A DNA stretch of 42,156 nt from Pseudoalteromonas luteoviolacea DSM 6061 (GCF_001625655.1 NZ_AUYB01000130.1:1-42156), one strand, 5' to 3'. Positions 15,947 through 24,989 are shown, counted from the first letter of the stretch. The notes: generated by a model from the letters alone, not told the origin. Numbers and translations are program-made.

Positions 15947-16801
15947 TTACTTCTCTTTATTTAGCCACGTAGCGAGTTGCTTATGAGTAATCGATTCACT
16001 TGCACTTTTTGCTACAAAGCCTTGCCAAGAAGACGGCATATCTTGGAGTACACGCTGTGCTGTTTGCTCATCATCAAAAGCGGCAAAGCAGCAACTTCCA
16101 GTTCCAGTCATTCTTGACGGCGCATATTTTAGCAACCACGTCAGGGTCTTTTCAACCTCAGGGTAGAGCTTTTTAACCAACTCTTCACAGTCATTACGTG
16201 TTTCGGTCATACTCCACGGTGCTTTTAGTTTAGGAGTATCGCGTGGTAAAGCCGGATCAGTGAAGATTTTTGCCGTGCTTACATGCACACCTGGTGCGAC
16301 CACTAAGTACCACTTATGGGCTTGTTCAAAAGAGCTTAATTGTTCCCCAACCCCTTGAGCTAAAGCAGTTTTGCCATTGATGAATACAGGTACGTCGGCA
16401 CCAAGTTGTAAACCAATGTTCGCAAGTTCTGATAACGATAGTTGACAATTCCACAACGTATTGAGAGCCAGTAATGTTGTTGCTGCATCTGATGAGCCAC
16501 CTCCAACTCCACCACCCATGGGTAAGTGTTTCGTTAAATGTACAGTTACCCCTTTTTTTACTCTTCGACGAGGCAATAAAGCCGAGGCAGCCTTGTAGAT
16601 GAGGTTATCTTCTTTTGGAATACCCTGTACATCACCTGAAATTTCGATGTCGTCATAGTCTGACAACTCAAAAGTAAGCTCATCACCAAAGTCTAGCATA
16701 GTAAACAGGCTTTCTAGCTCATGATAGCCATCGTCCCTCTGTCCATTAATATGTAAAAACAAATTTAATTTCGCGGGAGCTGTCAGTGTTAATTTGGTCA
16801 T
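15947..16801 (-). CDS. ispE: 4-diphosphocytidyl-2-C-methyl-D-erythritol kinase
   Basis: GHMP-family kinase of the MEP pathway for isoprenoid precursors. From the ATG at 16801 the protein is 284 residues. It has the substrate-binding APAKLNLFLHINGQRDDGYHE-type start (with the catalytic-side lysine and histidine), the ATP-binding PMGGGVGGGSSDAATTL loop and the C-terminal MTGTGSCCFAAF motif. The ATG overlaps the TGA of lolB (ATGA), so it is translationally coupled to lolB; a start six codons earlier inside lolB is possible but less likely. The lolB-ispE-prs order is conserved in gammaproteobacteria. Confidence 0.97.
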   Translation of the reverse strand: MTKLTLTAPAKLNLFLHINGQRDDGYHELESLFTMLDFGDELTFELSDYDDIEISGDVQGIPKEDNLIYKAASALLPRRRVKKGVTVHLTKHLPMGGGVGGGSSDAATTLLALNTLWNCQLSLSELANIGLQLGADVPVFINGKTALAQGVGEQLSSFEQAHKWYLVVAPGVHVSTAKIFTDPALPRDTPKLKAPWSMTETRNDCEELVKKLYPEVEKTLTWLLKYAPSRMTGTGSCCFAAFDDEQTAQRVLQDMPSSWQGFVAKSASESITHKQLATWLNKEK

Positions 16802-17409
16802 TGTTTGTCGAATTGCCATGCATTGATTTGGATTTTTATTGAAATATCTTGGTGAGACAATGTTAGTCGAGCTGGCAATGTCAAACCATTAAAGTTGCGG
16901 TAACGCTGATATTGAATTGCCCATATCTTACCATGTTCATCCTGCCAGCTCGCAGTTTTAATATTACCTTGCGGATCTAACTGATAATTGCTGCCCAAGC
17001 GTGTTGCTGTAAACCAATTAGGTGCTTGTTTTATCGGCAGCTGCCAGCCACTGAGCCGCTCTATTAAAGGGCCACTTTCTGGTCCAGTATAGGGTTTGCC
17101 ATCGACAATAATTTCACTGTGATGCGCAAATTCAGTCATTTTTAACACTTGGGTACCAATAAAACTGGTGAGTGTTAAAGCTTGCTTGTCGTTTTTCAAT
17201 TGCCAATTAAAATTAACAGACTGGCGATCATCATCTGAAATAAAGGCTATTTTGCCTCGGGCTTGCCATAAGTTAAACTGATTTAGGGTGTTCAGGGTTG
17301 TTTGTCCCTGAATTGGACCTTTAGGTGATTGCGCACATCCACCAAGAAATAAAAAAAACATGAGCAAAATCAAATGAATTTGTTTCAAATGGGGTTCCTT
17401 ACTTTCCAT
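16798..17409 (-). CDS. lolB: Outer-membrane lipoprotein receptor LolB
   Basis: Outer-membrane lipoprotein that takes lipoproteins from the periplasmic carrier LolA and inserts them in the outer membrane. From the ATG at 17409 it is 203 residues, with a hydrophobic signal (IHLILLMFFLFL) ending in the lipobox LGGC, so the mature protein begins at the cysteine near residue 25. The body has the LolB pattern: FNLWQARGKIAFISDD near the N-terminus and a PIKQAPNWFTATRL segment. The open frame extends 20 codons upstream, but the first part is not signal-like. No strong ribosome-binding site precedes the ATG. It is divergent from hemA, with 62 bases between the start codons. Confidence 0.9.
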   Translation of the reverse strand: MESKEPHLKQIHLILLMFFLFLGGCAQSPKGPIQGQTTLNTLNQFNLWQARGKIAFISDDDRQSVNFNWQLKNDKQALTLTSFIGTQVLKMTEFAHHSEIIVDGKPYTGPESGPLIERLSGWQLPIKQAPNWFTATRLGSNYQLDPQGNIKTASWQDEHGKIWAIQYQRYRNFNGLTLPARLTLSHQDISIKIQINAWQFDKQ

Positions 17410-17432
17410 ATTCGGTTGATTTTTGGTAAAAT
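17404..17432 (+). promoter_or_regulatory. hemA: Possible hemA promoter
   Basis: TTCCAT (17404-17409), 17 bases, then TAAAAT (17427-17432). The -10 is good and the -35 only fair. It would overlap the lolB start codon on the other strand and give a leader of about 30 bases before the hemA ATG at 17472. Confidence 0.35.
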
Positions 17433-17471
17433 TGGCCGCTTTAAAGCAGGGCTCGGGCAACACTGGCATTT

Positions 17472-18728
17472 ATGACCATCATCGCACTAGGTATTAATCA
17501 CAAAACCGCTTCAGTTGAATTACGTGAAAAAGTCGCTTTTTCACCAGAGCAATTGTCTAGGGCTTTGGAACAGCTTAATAAGCTATCAGAGTTTCACGAA
17601 TCAGTGATTGTGTCCACCTGTAACCGTACCGAAATCTATTGTAGCCTCGACCAAGATAATTCCCAAGCACTACTCAGTTGGCTTGCCGAATTTCATCATA
17701 TTGAAGAGCGAGAGCTCGCTGAGAATGTTTATATTCATCAAAACCAAGATGCGGTAAATCACTTAATGCGAGTTGCGTGTGGTTTAGACTCCCTAGTGCT
17801 CGGTGAGCCACAGATCTTGGGTCAGATAAAACAAGCGTACAACAGCTCTAAAGTTCACCATGTGATCCAGCCAATGTTTGAACGCCTATTTCAAAAAACA
17901 TTTTCAGTGGCTAAGCAAGTACGAACAGAAACAGACATTGGAGCGAGTGCTGTCTCTGTAGCTTATGCTGCGGTGAACTTGGCAAAACACATCTATGGCA
18001 AACTCGATAAAACCAAAGTGTTGCTAATTGGTGCAGGAGAAACCATAGAGCTTGTGGCTAAGCATTTATCTCAACACCACCCTCAGCATATAACAGTGGC
18101 TAATCGTACGATTGAACGTGCGAAAAATTTGGCGCAAGAAATCGATGGTGATGTGATTTCATTAGCGCAGCTGCCAGATGAATTACATCATGCTGACATC
18201 GTCATCAGCTCCACAGCCAGTACACTCCCTATCATAGGTAAGGGTGTTGTAGAACAAGCTCTGAAAAGACGCAAGTACCGCCCAATGTTGTTTGTGGATA
18301 TTGCTGTGCCGAGGGATATTGAGAGCCAAGTAAATGAACTTGATGCTGCTTACCTCTATACCGTTGATGACTTGCAAACAATCGTAAACGAAAATATTGC
18401 AAGCCGAGAGCAGGCTGCAAAGCAAGCACAAGATATTATTGACGGCAAAACGCGAGAATTTGCAGACTGGCAGCGCTCATTAAAATCGGTTGATGTCATT
18501 CGTCAGTACAGGACTTCGGCACAAGAAATAAAAATAGAGCTCGTGGAAAAGGCTGTAAATCAGCTACAATCGGGTAAAGATTCAGAAAAAGTCTTGCTTG
18601 AGTTGGCAAATAAGTTGACCAATCGACTGACTCACTCCCCCACACACGCCATTCAAAAGGCTGCAAAAGAGGGAGATATGGAGCGATTGGTGATACTGAA
18701 GCAGGCGTTAGGTATTGAACAGGAATAA
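17472..18728 (+). CDS. hemA: Glutamyl-tRNA reductase
   Basis: First enzyme of C5-pathway haem synthesis: it reduces glutamyl-tRNA(Glu) to glutamate-1-semialdehyde with NADPH. 418 residues, normal for the family. The N-terminal catalytic domain has GINHKTASVELREKVAF and the nucleophile cysteine in STCNRTEIY (about residue 50). HLMRVACGLDSLVLGEPQILGQ-type sequence follows, then the NADPH domain with VLLIGAGE near residue 184, and a C-terminal helical dimerisation domain (LTNRLTHSPTHAI). It begins the plus-strand run hemA-prfA-prmC; prfA starts seven bases after the hemA stop, indicating one operon. Confidence 0.98.
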   Translation: MTIIALGINHKTASVELREKVAFSPEQLSRALEQLNKLSEFHESVIVSTCNRTEIYCSLDQDNSQALLSWLAEFHHIEERELAENVYIHQNQDAVNHLMRVACGLDSLVLGEPQILGQIKQAYNSSKVHHVIQPMFERLFQKTFSVAKQVRTETDIGASAVSVAYAAVNLAKHIYGKLDKTKVLLIGAGETIELVAKHLSQHHPQHITVANRTIERAKNLAQEIDGDVISLAQLPDELHHADIVISSTASTLPIIGKGVVEQALKRRKYRPMLFVDIAVPRDIESQVNELDAAYLYTVDDLQTIVNENIASREQAAKQAQDIIDGKTREFADWQRSLKSVDVIRQYRTSAQEIKIELVEKAVNQLQSGKDSEKVLLELANKLTNRLTHSPTHAIQKAAKEGDMERLVILKQALGIEQE

Positions 18729-18735
18729 AATTTAG

Positions 18736-19821
18736 ATGAAAGAGTCTGTCTATCGTAAGTTAGAAAGCTTAGTTGAACGTCACGAAGAAGTTGAGGCGAT
18801 GCTAGGCGATCCAGAAGTGATTGGCGATCAGAACCGCTTTCGTGCACTCTCAAAAGAGTATTCGGAATTAGAAGATGTAGTAAAAACGTTTACTGCATAT
18901 CAACAAGCGCAAGAAGATGTCTCAACTGCTGAAGAAATGCTAAAGGATTCAGATCCTGATATGCGCGAAATGGCACAAGAAGAATATAAAGAAGCAAAAG
19001 CTGCTATCTCTGAACTTGAAGAACAGTTGCAAGTGCTGATGTTGCCGAAAGATCCTAAGGATGACAATAACGTTTACCTTGAAGTTCGTGCTGGTACAGG
19101 CGGTGATGAAGCAGCAATTTTTGCTGGAGATCTATTCCGCATGTATAGCCGCTATGCAGAAACACAGAAGTGGCAAGTTGAAGTTGTGAGCACAAACGAA
19201 GGTGAGCACGGTGGCTACAAAGAAGTCATTGCTCATATCAAAGGTGACGGTGTTTATGGCAAACTGAAATTCGAGTCTGGCGCGCACCGTGTACAACGAG
19301 TTCCGGAGACTGAGTCCCAAGGGCGTGTTCATACTTCTGCATGTACTGTGGCGGTAATGGCTGAAATTCCAGAGGCAGAGGCAATTGAAATAAACCCAGC
19401 GGATCTGAAAGTTGATACCTTTAGAGCGTCAGGTGCGGGTGGTCAGCACGTAAACAAAACTGACTCAGCTATTCGTATTACCCACATTCCAACAGGGGTT
19501 GTAGTTGAATGTCAGGATGAGCGTTCACAGCATAAGAACCGTGCAAAGGCACTTTCGGTGCTAGGTGCACGACTTCAGCAAGCGGAAGACGAAAAGCGCC
19601 AAGCAGCAGAAGCAAGCGAGCGTCGTAACCTTGTGGGTAGCGGTGATCGTTCAGAGCGTATTCGTACTTATAATTATCCTCAAGGTCGTATCACTGATCA
19701 CCGCATCAATTTAACTTTGTACAGACTGAATGAAGTCGTCAGTGGTGAATTAGGCGCGATTATCGATCCTCTACTGCTTGAGCACCAAGCAGATCTTCTG
19801 GCGGCAATGGGTGACGACTAA
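18736..19821 (+). CDS. prfA: Peptide chain release factor 1
   Basis: Class I release factor that recognises UAA and UAG stop codons and triggers peptide release. 361 residues, typical length. The GGQ motif is in RASGAGGQHVNKT (about residues 226-238), and the flanking AVRITHIPTGVV-type segment is conserved. The N-terminal helical domain and the SGAHRVQRVPETESQGRVHTSAC segment fit RF1. The next gene, prmC, methylates the glutamine of this GGQ and starts one base after its stop codon, a conserved and functionally meaningful pairing. Confidence 0.98.
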   Translation: MKESVYRKLESLVERHEEVEAMLGDPEVIGDQNRFRALSKEYSELEDVVKTFTAYQQAQEDVSTAEEMLKDSDPDMREMAQEEYKEAKAAISELEEQLQVLMLPKDPKDDNNVYLEVRAGTGGDEAAIFAGDLFRMYSRYAETQKWQVEVVSTNEGEHGGYKEVIAHIKGDGVYGKLKFESGAHRVQRVPETESQGRVHTSACTVAVMAEIPEAEAIEINPADLKVDTFRASGAGGQHVNKTDSAIRITHIPTGVVVECQDERSQHKNRAKALSVLGARLQQAEDEKRQAAEASERRNLVGSGDRSERIRTYNYPQGRITDHRINLTLYRLNEVVSGELGAIIDPLLLEHQADLLAAMGDD

Positions 19822-19822
19822 C

Positions 19823-20668
19823 GTGACCTGCTCGTCGAATGCCCAAGCAATAGCTTGGGCAACACAGCGATTAGCTGTTTCCTCTGACTCCCCAAAACTC
19901 GATGCTGAAGTACTTTTGCTTCATGTTTTAGATAAACCACGCAGTTACTTATTCACTTGGCCTGAGGCAGAGCTCTCTGCGCAGCAGCAAGAACGGTTTA
20001 AACACCTCATTGGTAAACGCAGTGAAGGCATCCCCGTTGCGCATTTAGTTGGCGAACGCGAATTTTGGAGTCTACCGTTTTATGTAAACAATAGCACCCT
20101 GATCCCGCGTCCAGATACTGAAACATTGGTAGAGCAAGCCCTAGGGTTGGCGCTACCTACAGAGGCAAAGGTGCTTGACTTGGGTACAGGTACGGGTGCA
20201 ATTGCATTATCACTCGCATCAGAGATGCCAAAGTGGCAAGTGTGGGCAGTTGATTATTCTGAAGAGGCTGTCGCTCTGGCCAAAAAGAACCAACAACGTT
20301 TGGCAGTTGCGAATGCCACAATTTTACAAAGTGATTGGTTTTCAAATGTACCTAATCATGCTTTTGATCTGATAGTCAGCAATCCACCGTATATTGAAGA
20401 AGATGACGTTCATTTGTCGCAAGGTGATGTTCGATTTGAACCTCTTTCAGCATTGGTAGCGCCTGAGCATGGATATGCTGATATTCGCCATATTGCACTG
20501 GCTGCAGTAGATTATCTGGCATCGGGAGGCTACCTCATGGTAGAGCATGGATTTGAGCAAGGTGCAGGAGTGCAAGAGATTTTTGCACAAATGGGGTATG
20601 GCAATATACTTACAATAAAAGATATGGCAGGCTGTGATAGAGTAACTTTGGCACAAAAGTTACAATGA
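19823..20668 (+). CDS. prmC: Release factor glutamine methyltransferase PrmC
   Basis: SAM-dependent N5-glutamine methyltransferase that modifies the GGQ glutamine of RF1 and RF2. The SAM-binding motif VLDLGTGTGAIALSLA is near residue 118, and the catalytic NPPY is in VSNPPYIEEDDVH. The PRPDTETLVE segment before the SAM domain is diagnostic. The GTG at 19823 is chosen: it lies one base past the prfA stop and gives 281 residues, close to the 277 of E. coli. An ATG at 19778 inside prfA keeps the frame open, but the added residues do not look like PrmC. Confidence 0.95.
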   Translation: MTCSSNAQAIAWATQRLAVSSDSPKLDAEVLLLHVLDKPRSYLFTWPEAELSAQQQERFKHLIGKRSEGIPVAHLVGEREFWSLPFYVNNSTLIPRPDTETLVEQALGLALPTEAKVLDLGTGTGAIALSLASEMPKWQVWAVDYSEEAVALAKKNQQRLAVANATILQSDWFSNVPNHAFDLIVSNPPYIEEDDVHLSQGDVRFEPLSALVAPEHGYADIRHIALAAVDYLASGGYLMVEHGFEQGAGVQEIFAQMGYGNILTIKDMAGCDRVTLAQKLQ

Positions 20669-20732
20669 TGTATAGAATGCAGTAATATTTTTGATAATTA
20701 GCGAGCGTCGAATCAAGCGTTAAGGACTCTAT

Positions 20733-22280
20733 ATGGATGATTTTTTGTTTTCAGATGAGCCGACCGATGTCACTGAAACCGAGCAAAGTGGCAGTTGGAA
20801 AGTAATAATAGTTGACGATGAGCCTGAAGTGCATGCTGTGACAAAACTAGCGCTTAGCGACTTTGAATTTCAAAAGAAAAAACTCGAGTTTCTCAGTGCT
20901 TATTCAGGTGAAGAAGCTAAAAAAGTTGTGTTAGAGCATCCTGATGCGGCTATCGTGTTATTAGATGTGGTCATGGAGACCGACGATGCAGGATTAAAAG
21001 TTGCCCAATACATTAGGGAAACAGCTAAAAATAACAACATTCGCATTATACTGCGTACCGGCCAGCCTGGTCAGGCACCTGAGCGCCAAGTTATTGTTAA
21101 CTACGATATTAACGATTACAAATCCAAAACGGAGCTTACCGCACAAAAATTGTTCACAGTGGTGATGTCTAGTTTACGCTCCTATCGCGATATACTCTCT
21201 ATTGACCAATCTCGACAAGGTTTAGAAAAAATCATTACTGCATCTCGAGATATCTTTGCAACGCACTCGATAGAGCAATTTATTGAAGGCGTTATGCAAC
21301 AGCTTACTTCGTTGTTGGGTACGGTAGATGAAGCTATGTACGCAACTTCATTAGTGGCAAGTAATGAACCAGATTCTAGCGGAGAAGATTTAATCGTATT
21401 TACGGGTCGTGGTGAGTTTGAAAAGTGTGAAGGCAAACCGATAGAAGATGTCTTAAATGACGAACAATATCTGGCTTGCAAAAAAGCACTAAATGAAAAA
21501 ACGATTGTTTATAAAGACAACTATCTCTTTTCATATTGTTCTAGTGAATACAATCATGCATCAATGCTGTTTGTTTCAGGGATTCCAGAATTTCTTACAG
21601 ATACGCAAAAACACTTAATTGAAATTTTTTCTCAAAATGTGCAATTGGCCTACGAAAATGTGCAACTTCAGGCAGAGATAGAAGATACTCAGCAAGAACT
21701 GGTATACCGTCTCAGTGAAGCTTTAGAGATGCGCTCTACTGATTCGGGCAATCATGTAAAACGTGTTGCGCATATTTGCCATGCGCTTGCCGTTGGTTAT
21801 GGTTTAAGTAACAGAGAAGCTGATTTAGTGAGAATAGCTTCTCCGCTTCATGATGTAGGCAAAGTGGGTATTCCCGATGCAATTTTAAACAAGCCAGCGA
21901 AATTGGACGAGGATGAGTGGCAGGTGATGCAAACACATGCCAAAAAGGGATATCAATTACTGCGTGATTCAAGACGTGAAATTGTTAACGCTGGTGCATT
22001 GATTGCACGTGACCATCATGAAAAATGGGATGGAACGGGCTACCCTAAAGGTGCAAAAGGTGAAGAGATCCACATTTTTGGCCGTATTGTAGCGCTTGCA
22101 GATGTTTATGATGCCTTGAGACACCGTCGCTGCTATAAAGAGGCGTGGGACCTACCCGAGGTTGTTGAAGAAATTAACAACCAAAGCGGTATGCATTTTG
22201 ATCCTAAATTAGTGGCCGTGTTCAACGATATCATTGATGACCTGGAAGCAATATTAGCACGCTTCCCAGATAAATTATGA
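20733..22280 (+). CDS. Response regulator with DUF3369 and HD-GYP domains
   Basis: A 515-residue cytoplasmic two-component output protein, predicted to hydrolyse cyclic di-GMP. Residues about 22-145 are a receiver domain with acidic Asp28/Asp29 and phospho-acceptor Asp78 (VLLDVVM). Residues about 160-320 match the DUF3369 sensory-like domain, ending in a short coiled coil. Residues about 325-500 are an HD-GYP phosphodiesterase with intact residues: HD at 373-374 (HDVGKVGIPD), HH at 428-429, and GYP at 436-438 (WDGTGYP). No histidine kinase is adjacent, so it is an orphan regulator. The next gene, sirB2, starts eight bases after its stop and may be co-transcribed. Confidence 0.92.
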   Translation: MDDFLFSDEPTDVTETEQSGSWKVIIVDDEPEVHAVTKLALSDFEFQKKKLEFLSAYSGEEAKKVVLEHPDAAIVLLDVVMETDDAGLKVAQYIRETAKNNNIRIILRTGQPGQAPERQVIVNYDINDYKSKTELTAQKLFTVVMSSLRSYRDILSIDQSRQGLEKIITASRDIFATHSIEQFIEGVMQQLTSLLGTVDEAMYATSLVASNEPDSSGEDLIVFTGRGEFEKCEGKPIEDVLNDEQYLACKKALNEKTIVYKDNYLFSYCSSEYNHASMLFVSGIPEFLTDTQKHLIEIFSQNVQLAYENVQLQAEIEDTQQELVYRLSEALEMRSTDSGNHVKRVAHICHALAVGYGLSNREADLVRIASPLHDVGKVGIPDAILNKPAKLDEDEWQVMQTHAKKGYQLLRDSRREIVNAGALIARDHHEKWDGTGYPKGAKGEEIHIFGRIVALADVYDALRHRRCYKEAWDLPEVVEEINNQSGMHFDPKLVAVFNDIIDDLEAILARFPDKL

Positions 22281-22287
22281 GGTTAAC

Positions 22288-22662
22288 GTGGATTACATTG
22301 CTTTAAAGCACACTCACATGGCGTTTGCACTACTTAGTGTAGCGCTGTTTTACACTCGCTCTATATCTCGTCTAGTCACGGGGAAAATAGCCGGTAAAAA
22401 AGCGGTTTTTATTGCCAGCCATGGTACAGACACCCTGTTACTGATTTCTGCTGTGTACCTTGCTGTAATGGCGGGGCTTACACCTTCTTCTCAACCTTGG
22501 TTGATGGAAAAAATCATTTTAGTGTTAGGTTATATTGGTTTAGGCTTTGTGATAGCTAAGTCAACGCAAAAGTCTAAGCAGATTGTCGCCTTATTTGGCG
22601 CGACAATCATCATTGCTGCAATTGGTTATCTTGCTGGAACCAAAAACGCTTTTATTTTGTGA
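22288..22662 (+). CDS. sirB2: SirB2-family inner-membrane protein
   Basis: A 124-residue integral membrane protein with four hydrophobic segments (roughly residues 8-26, 42-62, 74-92 and 98-116). The pattern fits the SirB2 family: a KHTHMAFALLSVALFYTRS-like first helix and HGTDTLLLISAVYL. No biochemical function is established. The start is GTG at 22288, with GAGG six bases upstream overlapping the stop of the HD-GYP gene. The order prfA-prmC-sirB2-sirB1-kdsA is conserved in gammaproteobacteria, and the HD-GYP gene is the extra member here. Confidence 0.9.
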   Translation: MDYIALKHTHMAFALLSVALFYTRSISRLVTGKIAGKKAVFIASHGTDTLLLISAVYLAVMAGLTPSSQPWLMEKIILVLGYIGLGFVIAKSTQKSKQIVALFGATIIIAAIGYLAGTKNAFIL

Positions 22663-22684
22663 CCTCATTTACTTTTAAACGAAT

Positions 22685-22719
22685 CGCTGTGTGAGCTCTG
22701 TACCTTACTTACACAGCGC
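22685..22719 (+). repeat. Inverted repeat between sirB2 and sirB1
   Basis: CGCTGTGT (22685-22692) and ACACAGCG (about 22711-22718) are perfect 8-base arms separated by about 18 bases. No T-run follows. It could be a weak terminator or an operator next to the sirB1 promoter. Confidence 0.4.
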
Positions 22720-22735
22720 CTGCCAAAAATAGCAC

Positions 22736-22763
22736 TTGGGAATGGACTAAAAAGTGTTACACT
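22736..22763 (+). promoter_or_regulatory. Probable sirB1 promoter
   Basis: TTGGGA (22736-22741), 16 bases, TACACT (22758-22763): a reasonable sigma70 match 39 bases before the sirB1 start codon at 22803. Confidence 0.4.
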
Positions 22764-22802
22764 ACGTCCTTATTATTTACACATGGGTTAGCAGTACAGT
22801 CT

Positions 22803-23606
22803 ATGACAGATACCTGGTTTGATGAACAACAAGAGTTAAGCGTGAATTATTCGGTTCCAGCTTTACTACGAAGTATTTATGCTGAGCAACGTTGGGATGC
22901 ACAGGCTGATACTGAGCAGACTCTATGTTTGCTTGCCGAGTTAGAATTATCTATTGATGACATGCGTGCAAAAGAAAAAGATTTGCATAAACGCGTAGAT
23001 TTGCTGTTGGATACCTTTTATACCAAGTGGTTATTTAGCGGCACTGGGCAAAAAGTTCCTGAGTATTTACTTAACAATATTAGCTATGTTCTGAAGATGC
23101 GTAGTGGCACCAGTACTGCGTTGGCGTTAATACTTGCGCATTTACTTGAACGCGCAGGATTCAATGCAACCGTTGCCCTGATGCAAAGTGAAGTAATTGT
23201 ACATATAGCGTTGAGTGGCGAAGAAGGCTACATCATTGACCCAAGCTCTGGGCAGCAATCTTGGTATATTTCTCCTGAAAATGATGCAGAAAAAGATCAA
23301 GAGCCGATGGAGCTTGTAATTGGTGATGAGGCATTTAAGTTATACCTCGCGCAGCAAAAGTGGTCTTTTATTGCTGCCGAAAAATTTAGTCATGCTTTAA
23401 GTTGTGTTGAGTTGCTCATGGAACTACTAGGCGATGATCCTTATGAAAGACGTGATCGCGGCTACTTATTAAATCAACTAAACTGTCCAAAAATGGCCAA
23501 AGATGATCTCCAGTATTTTGTTGATGAATGCCCCGATGACCCAACAATAGATATCATTCAAAGTCAGATCGAAGAACTCGCTGATCATAATAATATTTTG
23601 CATTAA
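22803..23606 (+). CDS. sirB1: SirB1-family transglutaminase-like/TPR protein
   Basis: A 267-residue cytoplasmic protein of the SirB1 (YchA) family: an N-terminal helical region, a transglutaminase-like core (NNISYVLKMRSGTSTALALI and the following LLERAGFNA), and a C-terminal TPR-like part (about residues 205-255, with DPYERRDRGYLLNQLNCP). The catalytic cysteine of true transglutaminases does not appear: the position before TALAL is Ser/Thr, as is usual for SirB1, so enzymatic activity is doubtful. Its role is unknown; it is always found near kdsA or prmC. Confidence 0.88.
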   Translation: MTDTWFDEQQELSVNYSVPALLRSIYAEQRWDAQADTEQTLCLLAELELSIDDMRAKEKDLHKRVDLLLDTFYTKWLFSGTGQKVPEYLLNNISYVLKMRSGTSTALALILAHLLERAGFNATVALMQSEVIVHIALSGEEGYIIDPSSGQQSWYISPENDAEKDQEPMELVIGDEAFKLYLAQQKWSFIAAEKFSHALSCVELLMELLGDDPYERRDRGYLLNQLNCPKMAKDDLQYFVDECPDDPTIDIIQSQIEELADHNNILH

Positions 23607-24052
23607 TGCGGTCAGCGCACATCAAAACGTATAAGTAAAAGTGAAAGTTTACGTCCATATATCGACTAACAGTGAGTAGTCAAAGCCGTTGTTACAATAT
23701 ATCCTCTAAAAGTAGGTAATACGTCAGCGGTTTTAACGCTTGTGTCGGATGTAGACAAGACATCAAAAACGTCTACATCTGCAGCGCATCGAGATAGCTG
23801 ATAGGGGAAGCTTAGATATCATTTGCAGTCATGAATTAGAGAATGCGTTTTTAAGGCTTTGATAGGATGTTTAGTATCCCACCCATTTATTACCGTAAGT
23901 TTAAGATATAATTAAAAATTCATGTATTGGCAGGGGATAATTGTGTCACGGAAAAGCTTTTAATAAAAAGCTTGTCCCTGCTGAAAGTATACAAAATATG
24001 CCGTGTAGAGCGAGAAACTGCACAACATATGTCGTTAAATTTGGAATTGAAT
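23607..24052. other. Gene-free region upstream of kdsA
   Basis: 446 bases with no credible gene. It holds an inverted repeat at 23748-23779 and a small one at 23726-23740 (AGCG...CGCT), and a perfect -10-like TATAAT at 23907-23912 without a good -35. If that element is used, kdsA has an untranslated leader of about 135 bases. Confidence 0.5.
23748..23779 (+). repeat. 9-bp perfect inverted repeat in the kdsA upstream region
   Basis: GATGTAGAC (23748-23756) and GTCTACATC (23771-23779) are perfect arms around a 14-base loop. No T-run follows, so it is not a typical terminator. It could be an operator, a leftover of a repeat element, or an RNA hairpin ending the sirB1 transcript. Confidence 0.5.
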
Positions 24053-24904
24053 ATGAATACACAAATAATAAAAGTTGGAACAACCGAAGTTGCTAACGAT
24101 AAGCCATTTGTACTGTTTGGCGGTATGAATGTACTGGAGTCGCGAGATTTAGCGATGCAAATCGCAGAACATTATGTTGAAGTGACTTCGAAGTTGAAAA
24201 TCCCTTATGTATTCAAAGCGTCTTTTGACAAGGCGAACCGTTCTTCGATTAACTCATACCGAGGCCCAGGTATGGATGAAGGGCTAAAAATATTTGAAGA
24301 GATTAAAAATACTTTTAACGTCCCTATAATTACCGATGTACATGAACCATATCAAGCTGCGCCAGTGGCCGAGGTGGTTGATGTGATTCAGTTGCCTGCA
24401 TTTCTCGCTCGTCAAACCGATTTGGTTGTTGCTATGGCAAAAACGGGGGCAGTGATCAATGTTAAAAAACCACAGTTCCTAGCACCACATGAAATGCGTC
24501 ATATCATCAAGAAAATCAATGAAGCAGGTAATGAGCAAGTCATTCTTTGCGAACGTGGTAGCAGTTTTGGCTACAACAACTTAGTGGTTGATATGTTGGG
24601 TATGGATGATATGAAACATATGGCGCCAGTTATTTTTGACGCGACGCATGCACTACAACGACCCGGTGGTCGTTCGGATTCGGCTGATGGCCGCAGAGCA
24701 CAAGCGGCAGAGCTAGCACGCAGTGGCATGGCGCTTGGGTTGGCTGGCCTGTTTATTGAAGCGCATCCGGATCCAAATGTGGCTAAGTGTGACGGTCCTT
24801 GTGCACTACCTTTGGCTAAACTAGAGGGTTACTTGGCACAAATGAAAGCAGTGGATGAGCTGGTGAAGAGCTTTGAACCGTTAGATACAAGCGCGAGTCT
24901 GTAA
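24053..24904 (+). CDS. kdsA: 3-deoxy-D-manno-octulosonate 8-phosphate synthase
   Basis: Condenses PEP with arabinose 5-phosphate to give KDO 8-phosphate for lipopolysaccharide. The protein is 283 residues from the ATG at 24053. The motif GGMNVLESRD carries the asparagine typical of the metal-independent class (metal-dependent forms have cysteine there). KASFDKANRSSINSYRGPG, TDVHEP and FDATHALQRPGGRSDS are the expected active-site loops. The open frame extends 42 codons upstream, but those residues are not KdsA-like, and GGA precedes the chosen ATG. Genes sirB1 and prmC upstream complete the usual neighbourhood, though a 446-base gap suggests a separate promoter. Confidence 0.97.
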   Translation: MNTQIIKVGTTEVANDKPFVLFGGMNVLESRDLAMQIAEHYVEVTSKLKIPYVFKASFDKANRSSINSYRGPGMDEGLKIFEEIKNTFNVPIITDVHEPYQAAPVAEVVDVIQLPAFLARQTDLVVAMAKTGAVINVKKPQFLAPHEMRHIIKKINEAGNEQVILCERGSSFGYNNLVVDMLGMDDMKHMAPVIFDATHALQRPGGRSDSADGRRAQAAELARSGMALGLAGLFIEAHPDPNVAKCDGPCALPLAKLEGYLAQMKAVDELVKSFEPLDTSASL

Positions 24905-24919
24905 AACGCTTGCAAAGCC

Positions 24920-24941
24920 CTGCGCAGTTTAATCTGCGCAG
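24920..24941 (+). terminator. Hairpin downstream of kdsA
   Basis: CTGCGCAG (24920-24927), loop TTTAAT, CTGCGCAG (24934-24941). Each arm is itself palindromic, so the arms pair perfectly. No U-run follows, so termination efficiency is uncertain, but its place 16 bases past the kdsA stop fits a transcript end. Confidence 0.55.
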
Positions 24942-24989
24942 CAGCTCATATAAAAAACCCGACTTTAAAACATGTAAAGGCGTCCTGCT

